The notes under the pieces are model-generated. The model worked only from the letters and a program-made list of their open reading frames with translations. It searched no databases and had not been told where the DNA came from. Both the position numbers and the translations under genes were made by a program. 64,000 bases of DNA from Rhabditoides inermis (Eukaryota > Nematoda > Chromadorea > Rhabditida > Rhabditidae): positions 152,501 to 216,500 of the forward strand of contig CAWZYM010000205.1 of the NCBI GenBank assembly GCA_963966185.1, written 5' to 3'. Positions 11,734 through 21,520 of the stretch are shown one piece after another (position 1 is the first letter of the stretch; every line of letters begins with the position of its first letter).

Positions 11734-14702
11734 ATGTATTTCTCACGTTGTTGTTTTGTTGTTGTTCCCCTCGTCATGTTCTCTTTCAAGCTGTTGCTGC
11801 TGCTTCTGATGGCTCACTTGGCGATCTCGGATGGGCAAGGTACGTGATGTCACAAACCATAACATGGTAGTTTGTGAATAATCAATATCAAATGGAAATT
11901 TTCTGGTATTTAATCGATATTCAAGAGAAATTTTGAACACCAATGCCACGGCTACCCGAAATCCCCATTTTGCGGAACAACTTTTCTCATGGACAAGGTG
12001 CCGCGCCGCGCCATTGTCGTGCGCGCTGCGGCCTGCAGGCGGATATGTAAATGAAGGGACACGTCAGCCTTATGGGCCGCCCATTGGCCGAATTGCCTGA
12101 TTCACGTGTCTGCCTGCGCGGCAATCGCGCGCGTGGCAGTCGCGTCGCGCTGCCCGCCCCTGAGTACTTTTCTTTATTGATTGGGTGGTCCGCGGATAAT
12201 CCGTCGTGCAATAGTCTAAGCACGGTATCTGTGTTACCTTCACTACTAAATTAAAAGATGGTTATCGATCGATTTACCTTGCTCCGCACGTTCTGTAGTT
12301 TGAAAACCGCGCACATTTGACGTGTCGCAACCGCCCTACTGTCGCAAAAAGCAAATCCAAAAACGGCTGTGTTTCAGAAGTAATTTTCGTGAATTATGAG
12401 AACAAATTACAAAAAGGAGGTTTGGCAAAACAAAGAAAGAAGAAACCGAAAACTGTGGAGGACCTGGTGTTTCAATGCTAATTTGGAAAAAAAAATAACA
12501 ACTTTGTTTTAGCTGACTGTTGAATTTGTTGAATCGGTCGTACGCAAGCTTGAGAAAGTGAAGAACAAAAGCGACGTCAAACCATTCAACGTGAGTTAGG
12601 ATATATGATTTCACGTTACACGTGAACACATCAGATCTTCTTACCACTCATCGGAAAAGATTATGGACATTTCATATTTGTTACAATCGAAAAGTAAGCT
12701 CTTTTCTTGCAACATGTACTTAACGTTTTCATGATATCAGGCTGCATGGATACTCAAGAGGAGTAGTCTATGATAGTGATTACAGCTCAGATGCGGAATA
12801 CAAGGTAAAGAATACTATCTGTATTAGTCAAATTACCTGTGACCACATCATAGAACCACGCACGACAAATTCTGGTTTTCTATCTTATGTTGGATCGCAC
12901 GAAAACTTGGAGTTTGTTTATGACGCATCATATCAAGAGCAGTTTTGCACGTATACCTGCGGCCACCACTCATTGATTGCTAGGATATTATTTGCGCACG
13001 GCATCGAACCATCACAGTACGGTTTCATCTTCTCGTGCAAATTTGCAATCTGCCAATATTTCAGATACACAATGACGGAAATTGATTCGGTGACTGCCAT
13101 GTTGAAGAGTATTCATAAAAACGGTCTGAAAGGTCGGATGGCAATTTATTCGTTGGAAAACGCTTTCCAGTTGTGAGTTCAGTTCTTTTTTGTCTAACAA
13201 GAGTTGTCTTGAATCAGAAAGCGCAACGAGCTTCCCCCGAACTTGATACCTATGCCGGTTTTGACCGCATCTTATGCAAATGCTATGCGGGAGACGGCTG
13301 ACATACGAAAGGCTATGAGCGAGAACAAGGATCAAAAGAAGAAGAAGAAGGTTGTGTGTAAGAGCCGAAAACATCGCAGCAAGAAATCGGACAAGACGAA
13401 GAAAAAGGAGAAGAAACGAGATGCCTCTGCAAAAGCGCAGAAGTGAGTTGTCACAATTAAGTTACAATTGAGGGAAAAATATTGTTTAGATCATGTGTTT
13501 GTTCTAAGGAATTGGCAACAGCACTTTTCATTGTGGTGAGTACTTTTTGTTCTAATGTTATTCAGTTTGTTACTTACTATTCGTCTTCAAGGTTTTTGTT
13601 CATCTCAATGGCGAAGAACCTGGTTTATTGGAGGGAAGCTTGCAGCTGATTTGCGGTTTCAAGGTGAAGGGTCAAGAAATATTGTAAGGTTCATTTCTTT
13701 TAGAATGCGAATACGAACAGTGCATTCCACGGAATTGGCAAGCGAACGCATGATAAATGGTCGAGCGCAGTTTGGCGAGTACGTTTCACTAAAAAGAAAC
13801 ACTTTCATGAAACATGACATTTCAGAGCCATAAACACTCTATGCAAAGCACGTATTTCGAGCAAGCCATCGCAGCACACGCCACGTACGATAGGAACATC
13901 ACCGCGTGGCGACTCAACGAACAAGGCTGGGAAGTTTACCGTACTTGGGAGAACACTAACTGGGATGAACTGTGCAAAACGCAATCAGAAACTGTGTACG
14001 GAATCTTCCACACCACCGAAGCAGAGGTTAGCAACGCTTTACACAATTACGCAAATATTTGATACTTGTGCTCTAGAACAACACGGAAATTCGATTCGTC
14101 AAAAATGTGTCGGCGAGGAGCGGGTTTGCACTGAGATTGCACAGTGCGTTCGAAACGTTCACAAATCAGTCACACCGATTCTCGCTCAGACCACCATCTC
14201 GTGTTCGATGGGGTGCCGTCGTGGTATCTGAGTGGCGAGCGCACGCGCAACGAACTGGCCGAGCTGAAGGCGCAGCGTTCGGTCGATCCACATGCGCCCG
14301 AGCCTATTGACGGTGCGAAGTTGACCACAAGTATGACAACTTGGAACGTGGGCTGATTTTCAGACATGCAGTTTTCGAGAATAGTCCAGAACATGACATC
14401 GATCGAAATTATCACACAGGACATTTTTGACAGGATACACAACGTAAGTTGATGTTTCATGCATTTCGACTTTTGTTATAAGACATGAATTCGATCCAAT
14501 TCAGGACACTGCCACAACGAGCGACGTGGAGTACGCGTGTTCGAATCTCGCTCAATTGAAGTTTTTCAGTTCGAAACCAGGTGTATATTTGTATTTGTTT
14601 ACAGATATATTACTAATTGATAGATTCTCTACAGGCGGGCGCATGTCTCAGAGTATGGCGCGTGAGGCTCTTGTACAATTCGTACACCGGAATCGCGTGT
14701 AA
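11734..14702 (+). pseudogene. Ulp1/C48-like protease gene, copy 1, frame broken
   Basis: Exon 1 encodes a signal peptide (MYFSRCCFVVVPLVMF, then a seven-residue Leu-rich core). It splices in matching phase to a Lys-rich exon at 12378-12466 and on to exons carrying GKDYGHFIFVTIEK, VVYDSDYSSD and QFCTYTCGHHSLIARI. The spacing His, Asp, then Gln six residues before Cys-Gly fits the Ulp1/C48 catalytic pattern. Relative to copy 2, the exon after 12852 carries an 8-nt length difference (TCTGGTTTTCTATCTTATG here). This puts the His/Asp exon and the Cys exon out of frame, so copy 1 is probably non-functional unless splicing compensates. The downstream part has a basic linker and an unidentified C-terminal region and ends at TAA after FVHRNRV. 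An unexplained frame change within the exon near 14075-14330 is shared by both copies. Confidence 0.55.
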
Positions 14703-14760
14703 TCCTCCCACACCAACACATTGTGGGTCTTTTGTAACTTTCTTCATTCTGACTTCAGAG

Positions 14761-14761
14761 A

Positions 14762-14815
<54 letters not shown>

Positions 14816-14830
14816 AAGAGAGAGAGAGAG
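14761..14830. repeat. GA microsatellite abutting the Penelope terminal repeat
   Basis: A GA tract that runs directly into GATCACCAATCACTTCCAGG. The same junction occurs at 19500-19568 and 30328-30397. Confidence 0.95.
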
Positions 14831-15166
14831 ATCACCAATCACTTCCAGGCATTCCTAACTTTTCTCCTGGTCTCATAAGGGCTTTTTCTTCTGCAGCAGC
14901 TCGCTACTCATTGACCCCATTTGCATCCCATGTCTAATAGTCGACACTTGTAGTCTGCTTATTGTCTACACCTTGATCTCTAAATGTTTCTTCTTTTTTC
15001 CCATTTCACTATCCTACCGTAAGCACTGTTTTGTTTTTCTATGATGCACATGTTAAGTACTCAACACGGTAATAAACTATTTATTTGTGTCACACGTATT
15101 TGTTTTTTCTATAAATTAGCTTTCATTTGAAAAAGGTGTTTTACACAAACAAACAGCTCTAGCCAA

Positions 15167-15346
15167 TTAAAGATGTGTATTTACACAAAAGAACAGTATG
15201 ATCAAATCGTTATGAAACTTGGTGTGTGGTAGAATGTGCAATACGTTTACATATGTCGCCGCCTCGACCTCGTTTCTCACATACAGGAGGTGCACGCAAC
15301 TCGTCCCCGCCTCTTCGAACACTTGATCCGCACTCACTTCAGTCAC
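15167..15346 (-). CDS. Orphan exon-like ORF overlapping the left terminal repeat
   Basis: After a CTTCTCAG acceptor at 15347 an open frame begins VTEVSADQVFEEAGTSCVHL and runs into the inverted repeat before stopping. It is identical in copy 2 (30736-30915). I do not recognise it. It may be a captured host exon or part of the element's untranslated region. Confidence 0.22.
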   Translation of the reverse strand: MTEVSADQVFEEAGTSCVHLLYVRNEVEAATYVNVLHILPHTKFHNDLIILFFCVNTHL

Positions 15347-15768
15347 CTGAGAAGCGTGCGCATACAAGTCATTCTTTTTAAAAACGTAGTGTAAAAAGGA
15401 GTGTTTTGTTTTGATCTGATTCAACAAAAGCATGAAATCTCATCGCAGCTCACTAAAATTTCGAAAACGAACCTGTTCTTCCAAACGATGTTTTTTAATA
15501 ATGAAAGTCGTATGTGGTTTCGGAGTGGAGCGCTGCGCGCCGCAGAACAAAAAAAGCGCCCCTATTGGCATGCATCAGCACTCATCGTTAATAATCATGA
15601 CTGTGTATTCAGACTAGCAATCACAGCAGTCATGCAGTACAGCATACAGTAAGTAACTTTAAAACAGAAGAGTACAGTAAGTACAGTATGTGCAGTACAG
15701 TAAGTCATGGGATGCATAGACATGAATTACAAGAAATTCAAAGAAGTAATGCATTGAAAAATCATAGT

Positions 15769-15850
15769 ACACATTCGGTTTCGGTCCCTTCCACCAGACC
15801 GAATGTGTAAACCTACCAGCCGGGACCATCATCAGTGATGAACCGGTAGG
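15769..15850 (-). ncRNA. Structured element with CTGATGA and GAAA, copy 1
   Basis: On the minus strand, downstream of the Penelope ORF, this 82-bp block holds a 12-bp hairpin (TACACATTCGGT paired with ACCGAATGTGTA) and a second hairpin closed by CCTACC/GGTAGG. It also contains CTGATGA followed later by GGGACCGAAA, with GGTCCC able to pair with GGGACC. These are hammerhead-ribozyme-like core words, but the stems interlock in a pseudoknot rather than in the standard order. I can support a structured RNA but not a ribozyme. The block is repeated exactly at 33433-33514. Confidence 0.3.
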
Positions 15851-16069
15851 CAAGTGTACAAAGTAGTATTACAAGAAAAAGGGGAAAATATTTCTAGAGG
15901 GTTATCGATCGTCTACGACGCTTAGGGATAGGGGTCAACAAAAATTGGGAGCAACCTAACGAGAGAGGGGAATGCGACACGACTGATTTGAGAGCGGCGA
16001 CTGCGAGTCACATAGACTTTTAGTGCAGATCGGTAGATCAGACAGAGCGCAGAGAAAGAGGGGATGAGA

Positions 16070-18841
16070 TCAATTCAGTGTGTCAATGAAATGTTTGAAT
16101 TTATTTTTGGCCTTCAGTTTGTATTTCAATAATAATTGTTTATTACTAAGAATAGTTTTTGAAATTTGAAAAGTAATTTTGTGAGAAGTATAACCATTTG
16201 CGAGATAAGTTTTGAACAGTTGTTGGCATCTTTGTTTAAAAGTTGACTTCATAGTGCAACATCTGAATATTCGTATGATTTCTCCATGCAAACAATTCAT
16301 AGCAATGCTTGACTTGATATTACTTTCGTAGTGTGGGTATCTGATGACATCGAACGAGTAATCATCTGTTTTATTGTAGAGTTCTGTTGTTATTGAATTA
16401 TGTTCCATTTTGATGTTCAAATCTAAGAATTCCGTTTCTTTGTTCTGTGTACTAGTTTGTTCAAGAGTCAGAGAGTTGTGATATATTTCGCTATTTATTT
16501 TAGAAACAATAGTGGAATTGTTCCTGTATATGATTAGAATATCATCCATGTATCTGCATATTTTTGACTGAGTATTTCGGAAATATTCCGAGTTTCGCAT
16601 TACGTAAGTGTATTCCATGAAGGATAGTGTCAAATCGGCTAGAAGAGGTGAACAATTATTACCTTGAGGGATACCGGATATTTGTTTGAAAATTAATCCT
16701 CCATAGAGAGCATATCTGTTTTTCAATATATATTCGAGCATAAATTTAATGTCACTTATATCATATGAATTTCCCGACTTTGTATCTGTAGCGCTGTAAT
16801 AAACTTTCTTGTATCCAACCACAATGAACTCTTTTTTGCTGTTTTTGAAACATAGATCAATCAATCCGAAGATATTTTTGATAACGGATTCGTGCGGTAA
16901 GTTTGTGAAAAGGCTACTGAAGTCCGCAGAAAACAGATTGAATTGACTAGGCTTTTTTATCGAATTACACATTTCAAGAACTTGCAAGCTGTTATTTATG
17001 GACCAGATAGGATTAATATTTGTGCGCTGTGTTATTGATTTACAATAATTAATGAAATGGTGTTTTAAAAAGGTGAGTATTTTTTGCATTTCTAGTGAAA
17101 CTGGTTTTAAACTGCTGTTAAAAGCTCCGGTTATGAAACGAAACTTTACTGGGTTTTTGTGCATTTTTGGTATAGCATAGATTTTCGGTAGAGCTTTATC
17201 ATTTACATCTGTTGTTAACTTCAGTGATTTAGTTGTTATCAGATGTCTGTTAATAATCTCGTCTTCTTTTTCATTCTGGTAGATAGTGTAAGTTGGATTC
17301 GAATTGTTGGTTGTGTTTGTGATATGATCATATCCTAATTCTTTGTTCATAATTTGTAAATATAGTTTTTTGCACGTGATAGCATAATTTCCAGAAGCTT
17401 TGTCCACACATGTGATTACAAATTGGTCTTGCAACGTTTTCAATTCTAGTGGCATTCTCTTTTCGTTTATAAAATTAGGTTTGCAATCTTCATATCGTTT
17501 CAAAAGTTTTGTTTTTATTTTGTTTTCAATATCCATAACTTTGTTGCCGGGTATTTTATATATAGTCGATAGCTTTTCTAGGTGTTCTGTAACTAATTGC
17601 AATAGATCTGTGGTAATTTCTTCATCGTTTACAGATTTAGGAGATCGATATTTTGTTCCGTTCAGAATAATATTTCTCAGATCATTACTTTTTATCATAT
17701 TAGCATTTCCAGTAACAATGTGTTTATAGTGCGAGTCTATGAACGATGGATAGTGGTTACAGTAACAGGCCGATGACAGTATTCTTTTAATTTGGCCAGT
17801 AGTCAAATTGCGTAGGAATTTATTGTAGTTCATAATTTGTGTGCTATCTGGCAAATCATAAGTGTATAAAATTCTTGTTTTATAGTGTTTCTCATCCGTT
17901 GTTTTGAAGTAAGTATTTATTGATCTGTTTATTAACTTGGCTAAATTGATTTCTTCCATGAATTTACCATAATATTGTACTTTCAGATTGTGATATTTCT
18001 GCGGTAGGATTTCGTTCATTTTCTTTGAAACTAGTGACTTAGCAATTATACAGAAAACTTTGAGTTGAAGAGATTTACTCAGAAGGTTATAGGTTTCGTC
18101 GTTCACCATGTAATCTAAGAGATTTTCTATTGCATGTTTGTTAAGCGAATTGTAGTATTGATATAGTTGTTTTCCTTCGAGGGTTTCCACTGCACTTAGA
18201 ATTGTAGAATTTGTCATCGTATTTTTGTAAGCAGGGTTACTCCTTCTTCTTTTTCCTCGATATTTATGTTTATTTCTAGAGTTCGATATTTTAAGGCTAG
18301 TGAATGGATTATTTTCTATTTTACATTTATGAAAGTCAATAACTGAGATATTTCCAAAAGTTTTGATTTGATCATTCAGTCCAAGCGGATATGCAGATTT
18401 AATCAAGTTTATCCAGAAGTGCTCTTTTTGCAATCTCACTTCAGTGACACAATTTTCTGACTGATTATCCAAGATAGTGATTTTGAATTCTTCGCAATCA
18501 TGATCTGAGAGTTTGAAATGTTTGCTAAGAAAAGTGTTTAACTTGTTGGTTTTGAAACTATTCCTATGCGCGGACATTCTTTGTTTGAGTGTTTGTTTAG
18601 TTTCACCGACATATTGCATGTTGCATTTATTGCATGTTATTAGGTAAACTAAGTTCTTTGAGAGACAATTAGCATCATTTGATTTGAATGTAGGTATAGT
18701 CATTGAAGTGCATGAACTTGTTGTTTGTGATTTGAATTCTATTTTCGGACAAATAACACATCGTTTGTTATCACATCGTTTTCCAGTAAAAACTGTGTTT
18801 CCGGGAAGATCAGCCGTTGTTTGCTTTCTATCTGTCTGCAC
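16070..18841 (-). CDS. Penelope-like reverse transcriptase with N-terminal GIY-YIG nuclease, copy 1
   Basis: Intact 923-codon frame. N-terminal part (residues about 20-170): a Cys cluster CDNKRCVIC, then a GIY-YIG nuclease with LVYLITCNKC, MQYVGETKQTLKQRMSAHR and a distal EHFWINLIKSAYPLGLND. Reverse transcriptase (about 450-850): PKMHKNPVKFRFI, the motif-A aspartate in LFSADFSSLFTNLPHES, SGIPQGNNCSPLLADLTLSF (motif B), CRYMDDILIIY (catalytic YxDD) and ETEFLDLNIKM. Classical Penelope proteins carry the nuclease at the C-terminus. The N-terminal order and the Cys cluster fit the permuted Naiad/Chlamys group. The listed first codon is GTG, and the first in-frame ATG lies within the nuclease region (MTIPTF), so the true start may come from an unseen upstream exon. 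All catalytic motifs are present, so it could be active. Confidence 0.92.
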   Translation of the reverse strand: MQTDRKQTTADLPGNTVFTGKRCDNKRCVICPKIEFKSQTTSSCTSMTIPTFKSNDANCLSKNLVYLITCNKCNMQYVGETKQTLKQRMSAHRNSFKTNKLNTFLSKHFKLSDHDCEEFKITILDNQSENCVTEVRLQKEHFWINLIKSAYPLGLNDQIKTFGNISVIDFHKCKIENNPFTSLKISNSRNKHKYRGKRRRSNPAYKNTMTNSTILSAVETLEGKQLYQYYNSLNKHAIENLLDYMVNDETYNLLSKSLQLKVFCIIAKSLVSKKMNEILPQKYHNLKVQYYGKFMEEINLAKLINRSINTYFKTTDEKHYKTRILYTYDLPDSTQIMNYNKFLRNLTTGQIKRILSSACYCNHYPSFIDSHYKHIVTGNANMIKSNDLRNIILNGTKYRSPKSVNDEEITTDLLQLVTEHLEKLSTIYKIPGNKVMDIENKIKTKLLKRYEDCKPNFINEKRMPLELKTLQDQFVITCVDKASGNYAITCKKLYLQIMNKELGYDHITNTTNNSNPTYTIYQNEKEDEIINRHLITTKSLKLTTDVNDKALPKIYAIPKMHKNPVKFRFITGAFNSSLKPVSLEMQKILTFLKHHFINYCKSITQRTNINPIWSINNSLQVLEMCNSIKKPSQFNLFSADFSSLFTNLPHESVIKNIFGLIDLCFKNSKKEFIVVGYKKVYYSATDTKSGNSYDISDIKFMLEYILKNRYALYGGLIFKQISGIPQGNNCSPLLADLTLSFMEYTYVMRNSEYFRNTQSKICRYMDDILIIYRNNSTIVSKINSEIYHNSLTLEQTSTQNKETEFLDLNIKMEHNSITTELYNKTDDYSFDVIRYPHYESNIKSSIAMNCLHGEIIRIFRCCTMKSTFKQRCQQLFKTYLANGYTSHKITFQISKTILSNKQLLLKYKLKAKNKFKHFIDTLN

Positions 18842-19149
18842 ACGTTGTGTAGACTCAGAATCATTACTCAGCAGTCACCTCATAATCGCTGCATCGAAGC
18901 CAGCTATCGCCGCTGCTCGTCACTGCTCGAACAAAGCTCATGTAGTGGCCTGAAATAAATCGTATTGCACATTCGACCACACACCAAGTTTCATAACGAT
19001 TTGATCATACTGTTCTTTTGTGTAAATAAACATCTTCAATTGGCTAGATCTGTTTGTTAGTGTAAAACACCTTTTTCAAATGAAAGCTAATTTATAGAAA
19101 AAAAATAAATACGTGTGAAATCAATGAGAAGCAGAGCTGCTGCAGAAAA

Positions 19150-19177
19150 TAAATGATGATCTCTCTCTTTCTCTCTT

Positions 19178-19232
<55 letters not shown>

Positions 19233-19310
19233 CTCTCCTCTCTCTCTTTCTTTCTCTCTCTCCTCTCTCTCCTCTTTCTCTCCTCTCTCTCTCCCTCTCT
19301 CAGCTCCTCT
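19150..19310. repeat. CT/CTTT microsatellite flanking the element
   Basis: A mixed CT and CTTT tract directly outside the right inverted repeat. Confidence 0.95.
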
Positions 19311-19495
19311 ACCTTGGAAGGAAAATTGCAGTTGACATCGAGATCTTTCATGACTTGCATTGTTACGCGCTGACCGCGATTCCTCTCGATCATAGAGGAT
19401 GCTAGGGTGGAGAGCTGGAAGAGACTCATTATTTCTCTCTCTCTCTCCTTTTTTTCTTTTTCTCTCTATCTCTCGGAAGAGAGCGAGAGAACGAG

Positions 19496-19499
<4 letters not shown>

Positions 19500-19566
<67 letters not shown>

Positions 19567-19568
19567 GA
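19500..19568. repeat. GA microsatellite
   Basis: A GA tract running into a further copy of the Penelope terminal sequence. In copy 2 the equivalent tract switches to GT. Confidence 0.95.
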
Positions 19569-19733
19569 TCACCAATCACTTCCAGGCATTCCTAACTTTT
19601 CTCCTGGTCTCATAAGGGCTTTTTCTTCTGCAGCAGCTCGCTACTCATTGACCCCATTTGCATCCCATGTCTAATAGTCGACACTTGTAGTCTGCTTATT
19701 GTCTACACCTTGATCTCTAAATGTTTCTTCTTT
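19567..19733 (+). repeat. Extra copy of the Penelope left terminal sequence
   Basis: From GATCACCAATCACTTCCAGG to CTCTAAATGTTTCTTCTTT, matching 14829-14995. It ends abruptly at the first unit of the 64-bp array, so the array may have expanded inside an element copy. Confidence 0.85.
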
Positions 19734-19736
19734 CTG

Positions 19737-20825
19737 AACTGCTTCTAGAAAAGTGTTGTGATCGATGCGGAGACGTGAGAGTAGACAGAAGAGAGCATAT
19801 AACTGCTTCTAGAAAAGTGTTGTGATCGATGCGGAGACGTGAGAGTAGACAGAAGAGAGTATAGAACTGCTTCTAGAAAAGTGTTGTGATCGATGCGGAG
19901 ACGTGAGAGTAGACAGAAGAGAGCATAGAACTGCTTCTAGAAAAGTGATGTGATCGATGCGGAGACGTGAGAGTAGAGAGAAGAGAGCATAGAACTGCTT
20001 TTGGAAAAGTGATGTGATCGATGCGGAGACGTGAGAGTAGACAGAAGAGAGTATAGAACTGCTTCTAGAAAAGTGTTGTGATCGATGCGGAGACGTGAGA
20101 GTAGACAGAAGAGAGCATAGAACTGCTCCTAGAAAAGTGTTGTGATCGATGCGGAGACGTGAGAGTAGACAGAAGAGAGCATATAACTGTTTCTAGAAAA
20201 GTGTTGTGATCGATGCGGAGACGTGAGAGTAGACAGAAGAGAGCATAGAACTGCTTCTAGAAAAGTGTTGTGATCGATGCGGAGACGTGAGAGTAGACAG
20301 AAGAGAGCATAGAACTGTTTCTAGAAAAGTGATGTGATCGATGCAGAGACGTGAGAGTAGACAGAAGAGAGCATAGAACTGTTTCTAGAAAAGTGATGTG
20401 ATCGATGCAGAGACGTGAGAGTAGACAGAAGAGAGCATATAACTGCTTCTAGAAAAGTGTTGTGATCGATGCGGAGACGTGAGAGTAGACAGAAGAGAGC
20501 ATAGAACTGTTTCTAGAAAAGTGATGTGATCGATGCAGAGACGTGAGAGTAGACAGAAGAGAGCATAGAACTGCTTCTAGAAAAGTGTTGTGATCGATGC
20601 GGAGACGTGAGAGTAGACAGAAGAGAGTATAGAACTGCTTCTAGAAAAGTGTTGTGATCGATGCGGAGACGTGAGAGTAGACAGAAGAGAGCATAGAACT
20701 GCTTCTAGAAAAGTGATGTGATCGATGCGGAGACGTAAGAGTAGACAGAAGAGAGCATATAACTGCTTCTAGAAAAGTGTTGTGATCGATGCGGAGACGT
20801 GAGAGTAGACAGAAGACTCTACCGT
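19737..20825. repeat. 64-bp minisatellite, about 17 units
   Basis: Unit begins AACTGCTTCTAGAAAAGTGT and continues through GATCGATGCGGAGACGTGAG. The spacing of 64 bp is regular (starts at 19737, 19801, 19865). Variants fall into a few linked types (GTGTTG/GTGATG, GCGGAG/GCAGAG, CTTC/TTTC), which suggests recent array turnover. A degenerate relative lies inside the Helitron near 32320-32630. Confidence 0.95.
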
Positions 20826-21319
20826 ATCTACTCTACTTTCCCGCGTGCCTAGCCGTCCGCGCTTAGGTACACGCTACGCTTACGAAACAAATTCGAAAGC
20901 CACAAGTATCCACCGGAAAAGCAACCGGAATATCTCGATCAGGATCACACGAATAGGCGTATGATTTATAAACAACGGCGGAACTCACACTCAAAATTGC
21001 ACAACGCACCGTACACGCCAAAACTATCCAAAACTCGACAACAGGCTATTCGCCAATACTTCCACAACACAACAATAATGCAACACTGCACACCGATATT
21101 ACACACCACTGTCAACAACAAAAACAACAACGTTTCGAAAATCGAGAGCTACCGTACTCCTTATTTCTTTACTGGGTCAAATATATTCTAAATATTACAA
21201 TCGGGTCTAAATATTACAATCGGGTCTCTAACTCACACGGGTATATTATAAGTTTTTGTTACGCAATAAATGAAATGTTATGATTATCATAAATACATTA
21301 TTTTTATTTATGTGTTGTT
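20826..21319. other. Intergenic, nothing recognised
   Basis: No supported gene or repeat other than two short GGGTCTAAATATTACAATC-type repeats near 21190-21230. Confidence 0.4.
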
Positions 21320-21500
21320 TTATATATAACGAATGTTCCTGCCGTGAAAAAAAACAACTGTTGTGTCCTCCTTGAACTCGTCGGTGTCGTCGTTGTCCTG
21401 CAGCGAAATGAGCAGCACGTTCATGCACATCATTTGCATCATGTTCGGACAGTACAGCAGCTCCAACGCTTGTCGAACACGTTTATTTTCAAACTATATT
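21320..21500 (-). CDS. Terminal exon of an unidentified gene
   Basis: After an ATATAG acceptor an open frame reads FENKRVRQALELLYCPN, then MMQMMCMNVLLISLQDND and DTDEFKEDTTVVFF before TAA at 21320. The amphipathic helix plus acidic stretch looks like real coding sequence. Upstream exons would have to overlap the plus-strand THAP-like gene, so this may be a remnant or an antisense gene. Confidence 0.3.
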
Positions 21501-21520
21501 GTTTCTTATTTTTATTGTAG

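Larger units (their letters stand above)
14829..19165 (-). mobile_element. Penelope-like element with inverted terminal repeats, copy 1
   Basis: The element is bounded by inverted repeats. Left: 14829-14910 plus 15090-15245. Right, inverted: 18965-19165. The arms share CTGCAGCAGCTC, TCACACGTATTT, AAATTAGCTTTCATTTGAAA and AACAGTATGATCAAATCGTT. The left arm carries about 180 bp (14911-15090) that the right arm lacks. Inside is one intact reverse-transcriptase/GIY-YIG ORF on the minus strand. Microsatellites of GA or CT abut both outer ends. Inverted rather than tandem flanking copies are one of the arrangements known for Penelope-like elements. Confidence 0.8.
11405..19540 (+). repeat. Segmental duplication, copy 1
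   Basis: Begins near the shared block ATGTACGTAACATATAGATA and ends in a GA tract near 19540. It matches 25362-37187 in the same orientation. The length difference between the copies, about 3.69 kb, is almost wholly explained by two insertions in copy 2 (1,579 and 2,095 bp). Each copy holds the protease gene and the Penelope-like element. Divergence is uneven: many substitutions up to about 12990, then near-identity. Confidence 0.93.

Noticed and set aside
14144..14356. Separate small gene after the protease C-terminus
   Set aside because: Its frame (GERTRNELAELKAQR) splices in phase to the following exons, so it is more likely the continuation of the same gene after an unresolved frame change.
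15769..15850. Standard hammerhead ribozyme
   Set aside because: The core words are present, but the helices cannot be drawn in any permuted hammerhead order without a pseudoknot, and no NUH cleavage site lies at the right junction.
16070..18841. LINE or DIRS reverse transcriptase
   Set aside because: The GIY-YIG nuclease and the motif SGIPQGNNCSPLLADL are Penelope-type. There is no APE or tyrosine-recombinase domain.
19737..20825. CRISPR-like array
   Set aside because: The repeated unit is continuous with no unique spacers, the sequence is eukaryotic, and there are no cas genes. The 37-bp array at 22921 is rejected for the same reason.
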